From assembly GCA_023374045.1 (NCBI GenBank), contig CM041783.1, positions 97,747,298 through 97,811,297 on the forward strand: DNA of 64,000 nucleotides, in the 5' to 3' direction. Below are positions 45,229 through 53,287 of the stretch, piece by piece (position 1 is the first letter of the stretch; every line of letters begins with the position of its first letter). Position numbers and translations under genes: made by a program. The DNA comes from Limonium bicolor (Eukaryota > Streptophyta > Magnoliopsida > Caryophyllales > Plumbaginaceae). A model generated the notes under the pieces. The model did not search any database and was not told the origin of the DNA. It saw nothing but the letters and a program-made list of their open reading frames with translations.

Positions 45229-46060
45229 GTCATGGACTCAGTACGGAAGGTGCGCTAAGCATACTTACAGAGGCACAGGCCGACGCCAGCGGTACTATCC
45301 TCACCGGCACCTTTCCGATTAATGGAATTGAGGCATCAGTTCTCTTCGACTCAGGGGCCTCGCATACCTTTGTCTCGGCATCTTTTGCGAGGAGGTTGGG
45401 GCTAGACGCTGATGAGCTACCCGACTTCACGGTTACGCTCCCGTCTAAGGAGAAGGTTCGTTGCACTCGCTACTACCGAGGAGCCATTGTCAGAATTAAG
45501 GGGGAAGACTTCCCAGTCAGTTTTATTGAGTTCAGGGAGTTGGGATTTGATGTCATCTTCGGGATGAACTGGTTGGAGCGGCACAAGGGTCATATCCTCT
45601 GCGCCGAGCATAGATTGCTGCTCAGGAGCCCATCTGGGGTAATAATATCATACCGCCAGAGGCCCAGAGAGCCTTCGACTAAGATCATCACCGCCATGGC
45701 AATGTATAAGGAGTTGAGGAGAAAGGAAGAAGTGTACCTCTGCTATGTACAGAACATAGAGAGAGACCCCGAGTTCGACCACGACTTACCGGTAGTGTCG
45801 GAGTTCCCCGATCTCTTTCCACGGGAACTGCCCGACATGCCACCCACTCGAGAGGTAGAGTTCACCATCGAACTGCTACCTGGTACCGGACCGATAGCCA
45901 AGGCACCATACCGCATGGCTCCGGCAGAGATGACTGAGTTAAAGGAACAACTGAAGGACTTGTTAGACAAAGGGTTCATAAGACCGAGTGTATCACCATG
46001 GGGAGCGCCAATTCTCTTCGTGAAGAAGAAGGATGGTAGTCTCCGCCTCTACATCGATTA
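45229..46060 (+). pseudogene. pol: Protease and start of reverse transcriptase, truncated
   Basis: Retropepsin cuts the polyprotein and reverse transcriptase copies the RNA. The frame is open from 45219 and has no ATG near its start, as expected for an exon reached by splicing or as part of a polyprotein. It contains the aspartic protease motif VLFDSGASHTFVS (catalytic Asp at 45348), then GFDVIFGMNWLERHKG, then a linker, then the start of reverse transcriptase: KAPYRMAPAEM, LKDLLDKGFIRPS, SPWGAPILFVKKKDGS, LRLYID. It stops there because the sequence switches to the Athila-like element. The catalytic YxDD box, RNase H and integrase are missing. Within the retained part no frameshift is seen. 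Confidence 0.85.
46051..46060. other. Junction between two retroelements with microhomology
   Basis: ACATCGATTA fits both partners: the expected continuation of the plus-strand reverse transcriptase (LYIDY) and the Athila-like protease region on the minus strand (compare 59183-59192). No LTR terminus or target duplication is present, so this is a rearrangement rather than an insertion edge. Confidence 0.8.
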
Positions 46061-47531
46061 GTGCTCTAGCAGTTCTCATGAAAGGTCGTCCTAAGATTAA
46101 GGGCACCTTAGTGTCCTCTTCCATGTCAATTACAATAAAATCAGCGGGGAACACAAAAGTTCCTACAGTAACAATCAAATCTTCTATTATTCCTTTTGGG
46201 AATACTAAAGATCTATCTGCTAATTGTAATTGAATAGAAGTAGGCATGCATTTACCAATCTTAAGTTTGTTGAAAGTTGAGAGTGGCATTAAATTGATAC
46301 TAGCTCCTAGATCACATAGCCCACTACCACAATCAACATTATCAATTGAACATGGAATAATTGGCAAACCTGGGTCTCCAAGTTTTGGAGGGAGACTCTT
46401 GAGAAGTACTGCTGACACTTCCTGTGTAAGGTGTACAGTTTCCACTTCCTGCAACGATCTTTTGTTGGTGATGATATCCTTCATGAACTTTGCGTATATG
46501 GGCATTTGTTTTAGAGCATCGGCAAAAGGAATATTGATCGTCAGTTTCTTGAAGTGAGAAAGAAACTTTCTAAACTGTTCATCTAAATTTTTCTTTCTCA
46601 TTCTGTTTGGAAAAGGAAGTGGGGGAAAAATTTTAGTGAGAGAGGAAGGAGTAGATTCAGGAGACTCCTTCTCCTCGGAAATAATTTTTGTAGGAGGAGG
46701 GGCTTCTTCAGCATCTTTCTGTTCTTCTGCTGGAATTTCTTGAGGTTCATGAGCTTGCTGCTCTTGATTATCAGTATCATCTTGGGGAAGAGGTGAGTTG
46801 AGCGGCCTACCACTTCTTAACGTCACTGCCTTGGCCTGTTCCCTTGGATTTGGATTTGGCTGACTAGGGAAGGCACCAGGTGGCCTTTGTGCAAGCTGTT
46901 GGCTGATTTGTTCCAACTGTTGGTTGGTTTGTTGTATCTGGGCTTCAACCCTTCTGTTAGTGGCTTCTTGATCCACGAGTCTGGTATGAGTCGTAGTCAT
47001 GAATCCTTTCATTAAGTTCCTGAATTCCTCATTTGGATCAGAAGAATTTGACGATGGTTGTTGTTGTTGCTGGAAACCTGGAGGGGCACCTTGTGCTCGA
47101 TAACCTATATTAGAATTTGGTTGAGGTCTGTTCCCCTGATAGGTGTTTGAATTGTTGTTCTGTCCTCCTTGGTTTTGATCATTATTCTTCCATGAGAAAT
47201 TCGGGTGATTTCTCCATGGATAGTTGTTGTTGAAGTTGTTGTTGTAGGAATTACCGGGGCGGTTTCCTATGAAGTTTGCATCCTCGTACTGTCCTTTGCC
47301 TTCGCACTGAGGGGTTTCATGAGGACCGGCGCATATGGCACATCCTTCTGTAGGTGGAACTGACGACGAACTTGTAGGTGGGGAAGCTATTGTTTTTACA
47401 ATTTCGTTTTGTGATGTCGTTAGCTTCTCCACCATCTTTGCAAGGGACGAGATCTGAGCCATAAATGATCTGTAGGCTCGACGTGGAGTAGACCCGCTGC
47501 TCGTGGCGTTCTTCCTTTGGATCTCGTCCAC
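46052..47531 (-). pseudogene. Athila-like Gag C-terminus and protease, truncated (copy 1)
   Basis: The frame reads AQISSLAKMVEKL, then CAICAGPHETPQC (zinc-knuckle-like), then an Asn/Gln-rich stretch, then AVTLRSGRPL, LPFPNRMRKK, and the protease-like region with LCDLGASINLMP (family motif, DLGA in place of DSGA), LADRSLVFPKG, VPLILGRPFMRTARALIDVE. After ALIDVE the frame runs into antisense sequence of the neighbouring element. The open frame continues to 45993 by chance. Confidence 0.8.
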
Positions 47532-48316
47532 TGTCTCGTATTGCTCGTCATAGTTTCTAGAAGGTCCATTCCTTCTTTAGGAGATTTCATCATGAAACTT
47601 CCTCCTGCAGAGGAATTGACGAGTAGTCGGTTCCCATCATCCAGACCGTTGAAGAACGACAGGCAGAGGGATTGATCGTCAAGACCATGGTGAGAACACT
47701 TCATAAGCATATCTTTAAATCTGTCCCATGCGTCGTACAACGTTTCTCCCGGCTCCTGACAGAAAGTATTGATTTCACCGATCAATTGCCTCGTTCTACT
47801 GGTTGGGTAGTATTTGGCAAGGAATTTTTGGGCCATTTGCAGCCATGTGGTGATTGATCGGGAGGGAAGACTTCGGTACCACCTGTTTGCTGAATCCGAC
47901 AACGAGTGAGGAAAAAGTTGTAGACGGATTCTTTCTTTGACGTTGCCGGTCTGACCAAAGGAATTGCAGAAGTCTAGGAAGAGACTCAGATGATTTGGGG
48001 CTTCATCTGGGTTCGCTCCACTAAACTTGCCTAGATCCCGGACGGCGGTGATGTAGTGTGTTTTGAAAACCCATCGTCCGGCTTCTTCTGGTGTTAGTTC
48101 GGGGAGAACTATAGCTGATGCTCTTCCTTCGGTATTCGGTTGGTGGTAGTCAGAGAGAGCACGGTGTTCTGGTTGATTTGCATGGTCAATTTCATTTATA
48201 ACTTTGTTATTGGCCATGGCTTGGTTTCTCAGGTTTCTTCGTGCGTTTAATAAAGTTCGCTCGGGTTCCGGGCTCGGACTGATTGGTGGAGAGCCTCGGG
48301 TTCGAGTGTTTGGCAT
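47420..48316 (-). CDS. gag: Athila-like Gag, N-terminal reading frame (copy 1)
   Basis: Starts MPNTRTRGSPP at 48316 and runs 298 residues. The capsid-like core is seen in LGKFSGANPDEAPNHLSLFL, ERIRLQLFPHSLSDSANRWY, WLQMAQKFLAKYYP and FCQEPGETLYDAWDRFKDML, the standard retrotransposon Gag pattern of Athila and Tat elements. Near EGMDLLETM the frame should pass into AQISSLAKMVEKL, but that segment is in the -1 frame (next entry), with ~110 bp overlap. Copy 2 has the same offset, so it predates the duplication; either an old one-base loss or programmed frameshifting. Unlike copy 2, this frame is otherwise intact. Confidence 0.8.
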   Translation of the reverse strand: MPNTRTRGSPPISPSPEPERTLLNARRNLRNQAMANNKVINEIDHANQPEHRALSDYHQPNTEGRASAIVLPELTPEEAGRWVFKTHYITAVRDLGKFSGANPDEAPNHLSLFLDFCNSFGQTGNVKERIRLQLFPHSLSDSANRWYRSLPSRSITTWLQMAQKFLAKYYPTSRTRQLIGEINTFCQEPGETLYDAWDRFKDMLMKCSHHGLDDQSLCLSFFNGLDDGNRLLVNSSAGGSFMMKSPKEGMDLLETMTSNTRQWTRSKGRTPRAAGLLHVEPTDHLWLRSRPLQRWWRS

Positions 48317-48839
48317 GCACAGAAGATAACTTGCGGTTCGTCAGAAACTGCAAAATTAGTTAGTAAAATAGAATAAGAAAGGCAGAGATATTGGTTAGTC
48401 TGATAAACAACACAGATATATTTTTTTTTTTTACAAGAGTAATATGACAGAAAATAAGATGACAAGGGAAATAAAAATGACAGAAATTATAAGTTAGTAT
48501 ACTGGGGAAATGAAAAGTTAAGGACAATGGAAATGAAAAGTTAAGGACAATGGAAATGAAATGTTAAGGACAATGGAACGAAATGACAGGAAATTTTAAG
48601 TTAGTAGTTAGGGACAATGGAAAGAAAGGACAATGGAACGAAATGACAATGGAACGAAATGACAATAATATTAAGATGTTAGGAGTTAGTTGTCCAAAGT
48701 CCGAAGTCAAATGTCCAAGTCAGGTCAAAAGTCCGATGTCCAATTCAGATGTCCGAGGTTAACAATTTAATAGTATTAACAGATTATTTTAATATAGCGA
48801 GTGAACTACCGGAAACTAGGGAAATTGATGGAATCAATC
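48317..48839 (-). other. Leader of Athila-like copy 1 with minisatellite
   Basis: Between primer site and gag. It holds a ~23-bp repeat, GGAAATGAAAAGTTAAGGAC and variants, at about 48503-48670, and a run of GTCCA/GTCCGA motifs at 48690-48760. The same leader is at 61444-61961. Confidence 0.8.
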
Positions 48840-48857
48840 TCCCCGGCATCGGCGCCA
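48840..48857 (-). other. Primer-binding site, tRNA-Asp type (copy 1)
   Basis: On the minus strand TGGCGCCGATGCCGGGGA, one base from the complement of the plant tRNA-Asp 3' end, the usual primer of Athila/Tat elements. Confidence 0.85.
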
Positions 48858-49837
48858 AAAACTTGTTGGGATAAAACTACACTATAATAAATATAGGTTT
48901 ATAACAAACTATTAGGCAAGTGTACCTATTCGTAGTAGTAAAACAAGTGTCGTATCCACAAGGAGATTGTTCAATTATCCTAGTTTAGGTAGTTAATAAA
49001 ACTGTAAAAAGGGGGTTTAGCCGGAGGCAAGCTTGATTTGTTGTTGAATTAGTACAGAAATAATAAAAACAGTAAAAACAGTTGTGAATTAAGTGGATGG
49101 AAAATGTGCTAAGGAAGGTGAAATCGCCCTATTATAACTCAGATGTTAAATATAATCCTAGTTTGCTCTTATTTGTCTGTTAAGAATTTTATCTTGTGGC
49201 CTTTCTAAATCATAGATAAGGACAACTCTTAATTAATTCAGTAGACTTTTTACAATCAGAAAAAGTCTAAAATCATTAATTAGCTTTAAGTGAGAATTCT
49301 TTTTATAACAGCGATGGATTTTATCTGCTAATCAAGGAGATAATATCTAACGTTTGTCTCTCTTTGTGGTCTATTCTCTAATTTTACAAAATCATTGAAA
49401 TTAGAGAAACCGTAAATGAGTAAAAATGATCAGTTCTTAAACATTTAATAATAGAGAGAGACAAAACAAATATTTATAAGCAAACTCGGTATTATAAATA
49501 CGCTGAGTTATTTTGGGTTAAACACCCATCCTAAGCACAAATATATGATTACTCAGACATTGACAGAAATAAAAACAGAGTAGAGACTGAAATATTCATT
49601 GTTCAGGAACTGCCTGCGAATAACGGGTCTGCACTCGCCTGCCTCGTCTCTCTCTTTGTAAAATACTGCTTCTGTTTGAGTACGTACGTGAATGTTGTGA
49701 AATGGTGAAAATAAATAAAAGATGGAGAATTGTGGTGTTACGGGAGGAATTAAATGGAAGAGAATGGAGTGTGGAGCTGTTTGTGATTTCTTCAGCCTCT
49801 GGTCGTACGTGGTCTATTTTGCAGTAATGGTGTTGGG

Positions 49838-49845
49838 TTTATATA
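49838..49845 (-). promoter_or_regulatory. TATA box of Athila-like LTR 1
   Basis: TATATAAA on the minus strand, in CTCTATATAAACCC. It marks the U3/R region; the same box is at 62960-62967 in LTR 2. Confidence 0.6.
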
Positions 49846-50052
49846 GAGGATTGGAGGAGCAGATCCGTACGTACGAATTGATTGAGCATTGATTGAAGAC
49901 TGAGTACTTCATTTAATGCAGGGGACAGAGCCGACGAGTGGAGTGATTTAAGGTAGGCGGTGCGGCGGAGTAGATGGATAACGGAATCAATTTGCAGAAC
50001 GCGTCGCGAAGAAGAAGACTGCGCGACTGATTTTTTTGCGCCTGTTTGTCTT

Positions 50053-50272
50053 GTCCGCCTGTTAAGAGGCGGTAGCCTCATGTGTTGTCCGCCTGTTAAG
50101 AGGCGGTAGCCTCTGTGTTGTCCGCCTGTTAAGAGGCGGTAGCCTCCATCACCGTCCGCTACCACAACCGCCCAATATGGGGCGGTAGCCTCCTTCACGT
50201 CCGCCAGGCGGTTGCCTGTGTGATGTCCGCCCAGTATGGGGCGGTAGCCTTGGTGTGAGACGTCCGCCTGTT
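50053..50272 (-). repeat. CCGCC/GGCGG hairpin array in Athila-like LTR 1
   Basis: Three copies of CCGCCTGTTAAGAGGCGG at ~33-bp spacing, then variants CCGCCCAATATGGGGCGG, CCGCCAGGCGG and CCGCCCAGTATGGGGCGG, each followed by TAGCCT or TGCCT. The array lies 0.2-0.43 kb upstream of the TATA box, in U3. Confidence 0.85.
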
Positions 50273-50541
50273 ATCACGATGTACAGGCTTATTTCTTCTA
50301 CGAGCTCTAGATTCTTCGTTTGGACTCCGTTTTTCGAGCCGTCTGCGCCTATGCGTTCGTCTCTTCGTGTTATTTGCTCCTAGCTTGGCTTTTCCTCATG
50401 TTCAAACCAATAAATTTGTGAGGTAATCAATAGAACATAAACTAGAGGAAAGACATACGATAAGTGAGAAATGAGTAGAAAAGTGCTGATATAATATATG
50501 AAATACACCTATAAATCATGCTCATTTAGACACTTATCACA

Positions 50542-51758
50542 CCCCCACACTTACCTTTTGCTTGTCCTCAAGCAAAACCATGTACCCAAACAAGTAGGGA
50601 ATGCTCAATATTAACAAATACTATTATGAAGGGTAGGATAAAAAGTCATTAGTACATGATCTTAAACTTTTTAGAGGAGTGTGATCCATCACCTACTGGT
50701 GGCATAGGTGTACTCAGGGCAAAAATAAAAATTAGAGTTTCGGGGTATGATCCGGAGTACTTCAATTTCTTGATTTTAGGTGACTTTGAGAACTTTTCCA
50801 TGGCCAACTTCTCACAAGAATGGGCATTGAGGAGAAAACAAAAGGAAAAATAGAATTAAGCATTTGTTTCACTTTTGCATAAGAGATGAGAAGATAATAT
50901 GTAGGCATTAAGCCTTCGTTTTTAAGAACACTCAACTCTTTGTTGGTTACCAATGGTGTCTCGCAAGTCCCTTATTTATTATTTTTCTTTTCTTTTTGAC
51001 AGAGAAGCACCCCTTAGCAATCCCTAAGAAAGAAGACAGAAGGAACCCCTGAGTAATAAAAATCCAACCATTTCAGATCATTTGGTCACACCGCATAAAA
51101 ATGCTCCTCAAAAGTAATCAAAATTTTAAAATTTTTGTACATTTTTGTACCATTTATCCCACAATTCATAACAATATTTATTCCTAAAGAGAACAACCCA
51201 CATAAAAAGGGTCCACGATATTGAATTTGAACAAACGCAAGATAAGCAGAGAGATTAAGCATTTTAGCATAAAATGTCACCGAAAAGGGCACACTTCCCC
51301 CACACTTAATTTGAACAATGTCCTCATTGTTTCACTAGAAAAACAAGGGAAAGTCTAGAAGGCCTTTTCGGTAAGTAGATAAAATAGAGAGAACACAAAG
51401 CTCACGTAAATCATTTAAGCACATAAAGTCTCCTCTGCAGATTTTATTGAAATAAAAGCATAATTAAAGAAACTGGTACTCCCCTGAGATTATTTTTGCT
51501 GCGTTAGGAGTTCCCCCACATTTGAGCTTCAGCCTCAAGTAGCGTAGCTTGGTTGCGGTGTAGACATGAAGTTGCACCTGCATAAGACACTAGAAGCAAC
51601 CATGCTATAAACGGGGTTAAGAGTTAGCAAAAACAAAATTTAAGGAGAACCTGAAAATTAAAACAGCATAAAAAGCATATAAAAGATAAGTTCGTCCGGG
51701 TTGCCTCCCGGAAAGCTGCCCTTCTTTAACGTCTTTAGCTAGACGCTTTGAAGCGTAC
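50542..51758 (-). other. 3' untranslated region with three hairpin-polypurine modules
   Basis: No coding sequence; no envelope-like frame. Three modules of a short hairpin followed by AAxTGTGGGGG: 51513-51538, 51297-51329 and 50542-50573. The last abuts the LTR and is the true polypurine tract. Confidence 0.8.
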
Positions 51759-53282
51759 TCAAATCTGAGTATCATGTAGGTTTATTGTACGAGCATCAAC
51801 TGTCTCGAGATTACCACCCTGGTAATGCTTTAGTCTAGATCCATTGACCATGAAAGTTTGTTTTTTAGAATCCACCAACTCAACGGATCCATATGGGGTG
51901 ACCTTGGAGACAGTAAATGGTCCAGCCCAATAGGATTTGAGTTTACCAGGAAACAACTTCAACCTGGAGTTGTACAACAGAACCAAATCTCCCTCATGGA
52001 ATTCCCGTTTAAGGATCATCTTGTCATGCCACTTCTTGGCTTTCTCTTTGTAGATTCGGTTATTTTCATAGGCATCCTCTCGAAATTCTTCTAATTCAGT
52101 GAGCTGGAATTTCCTTTTGTCACCTGCTCTCAGTAGATCAAAGTTGAGGGCTTTCACGGCCCAGAATGATTTGTGCTCGAGTTCGACCGGTAAATGACAA
52201 GCTTTGCCGAAGACTAGTCGATATGGGGACATGCCGATGGGCGTCTTGTAAGCTGTTCTATACGCCCAGAGTGCATCATCCAGCTTCAGGGACCAATCTT
52301 TTCGTGAAGAATTAACCGTCTTTTGTAGGATCCACTTCAATTCTCGGTTAGAGACTTCAGCCTGGCCATTTGTTTGAGGGTGATAAGGCAAAGCTACCTT
52401 ATGTCTCACTCCATATTTGGTCATCAAGGCTGTGAACTGCTTATTGCAGAAGTGGGATCCTTGGTCACTGATTATAGCACGTGGGACTCCAAACCGTGTA
52501 AATATGTTCCTCTTCAAGAACCTGAGTACTACCTTTGCATCATTTGTGGGAGAGGCGATAGCTTCCACCCACTTAGTGACATAGTCGACTGCCACCAAGA
52601 TGAAAAGGTTTGAACAAGACGAAGGAAAGGGACCCATGAAGTCAATGCCCCACACGTCGAAAGGTTCGACCTCGAGTATGATGTTGAGAGGCATTTCGTG
52701 TTTCCTGGAGGTGTTCCCAAGTCTTTGGCACTCATCGCAGGAGGCTACAAAGGAATGACAGTCTTTATGTAAGGTTTTCCAAAAGAAACCTGATTGAAGT
52801 ACCTTAGCCGCTGTTCGAGCTGGCCCATGATGTCCTCCTGCTTCAAGAGAGTGACAATGACGGAGAATGTTCTGGATTTCATCTTGGGGCACACATCTTC
52901 TTACCATCCCGTCTGCACAAACCTTGAAAAGGAGAGGATCCTCCCAGTAATAATGTTTGACATCGGAAAAGAACTTCTTCTTCTGTTGGTAGGTTAACCC
53001 ATGTGGTATTACTCCTCGTGCCAGGTAGTTGGCCATGTCAGCATACCATGGTTCACCGGTGTCACCAATCATAAAAACACACTCATCTGGGAAGAATTCA
53101 TTGATGGAAGTGCCATCACTTGGTGCCTCTATGCGAGATAGGTGGTCTGCTACTACATTCTGCACCCCTGGCTTGTCTCTGATTTCAATCTCAAATTCTT
53201 GTAGTAGGAGTATCCACCGGAGGAGTCGGGGTTTGGCATCTTCTTTGGCAAATAGATACCTCAGAGCGGAGTGATCGGTGTG
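51759..53282 (-). CDS. pol: RNase H end and integrase of the Athila-like element (copy 2)
   Basis: Integrase inserts the DNA copy into the genome. The frame enters from the interrupted RNase [31 protein letters not shown]. Then the zinc-binding HHCC domain (H..H in [14 protein letters not shown] in CDECQR), the DDE core (Asp in GIDFMGPF, Asp in IISDQGSHF, Glu in QAEVSNRE), and a C-terminal GPFTV/GDLVLL region without a chromodomain. It ends at 51759 with stop. No internal stop or frameshift is seen. It is separated from its upstream half by the solo LTR at 53288-57473; codons above 53288 belong to that LTR. Confidence 0.9.
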   Translation of the reverse strand, partial: HTDHSALRYLFAKEDAKPRLLRWILLLQEFEIEIRDKPGVQNVVADHLSRIEAPSDGTSINEFFPDECVFMIGDTGEPWYADMANYLARGVIPHGLTYQQKKKFFSDVKHYYWEDPLLFKVCADGMVRRCVPQDEIQNILRHCHSLEAGGHHGPARTAAKVLQSGFFWKTLHKDCHSFVASCDECQRLGNTSRKHEMPLNIILEVEPFDVWGIDFMGPFPSSCSNLFILVAVDYVTKWVEAIASPTNDAKVVLRFLKRNIFTRFGVPRAIISDQGSHFCNKQFTALMTKYGVRHKVALPYHPQTNGQAEVSNRELKWILQKTVNSSRKDWSLKLDDALWAYRTAYKTPIGMSPYRLVFGKACHLPVELEHKSFWAVKALNFDLLRAGDKRKFQLTELEEFREDAYENNRIYKEKAKKWHDKMILKREFHEGDLVLLYNSRLKLFPGKLKSYWAGPFTVSKVTPYGSVELVDSKKQTFMVNGSRLKHYQGGNLETVDARTINLHDTQI

Positions 53283-53287
53283 AATTA
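53283..53287. repeat. Target-site duplication, left copy
   Basis: AATTA, matched by 57474-57478. Removing the insert and one copy rejoins the RNase H frame at [11 protein letters not shown]. Confidence 0.9.

Larger units (their letters stand above)
38349..46060 (+). mobile_element. Ty3/gypsy (chromovirus/Tekay-like) element carrying an AlkB domain, 3'-truncated
   Basis: Contains the 5' LTR (38349-42580), a tRNA-iMet primer site, gag with two zinc knuckles, an AlkB-type dioxygenase exon, protease and the first part of reverse transcriptase. It breaks at 46051-46060 where an Athila-like element joins. The rest of reverse transcriptase, RNase H, integrase and 3' LTR are absent. The protease and early reverse-transcriptase sequence (DSGASHTF; APYRMAPAE; DKGFIRPS; SPWGAP) is typical of Tekay/Del-type chromoviruses; a chromodomain cannot be checked because the 3' half is lost. 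A related solo LTR is at 53288-57473. Confidence 0.85.
46052..48863 (-). mobile_element. Athila-like element, copy 1: leader, gag and part of protease
   Basis: Collinear and nearly identical with 59190-61984 (copy 2). It runs from the primer site next to the LTR at 48864 down to the protease, where it ends at the junction. The rest of pol is missing. The next lower sequence is a different element. Confidence 0.9.
48864..50541 (-). repeat. Athila-like LTR 1, shared by two tandem units
   Basis: On the minus strand it starts TGTGATAAGTGTC at 50541 and ends TTTATCCCAACA at 48864; 1,678 bp. It is bordered by a polypurine tract on one side (50542) and a primer site on the other (48857), so it acts as the 3' LTR of the unit to the right and the 5' LTR of the unit to the left. 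A TATA box is at 49838-49845 and a palindrome array upstream of it. Confidence 0.9.

Noticed and set aside
45993..46051. C-terminal extension of the Athila-like copy 1 protease frame beyond the junction
   Set aside because: Antisense to the other element's reverse transcriptase; open by chance.
50053..50272. CRISPR-like array
   Set aside because: Regular short repeats, but palindromic, within a plant LTR promoter, with similar rather than unique spacers and no cas genes.
50542..51758. Envelope-like gene between integrase and 3' LTR, as in some Athila elements
   Set aside because: No long minus-strand frame in this 1.2 kb; only short frames and the hairpin-purine modules.
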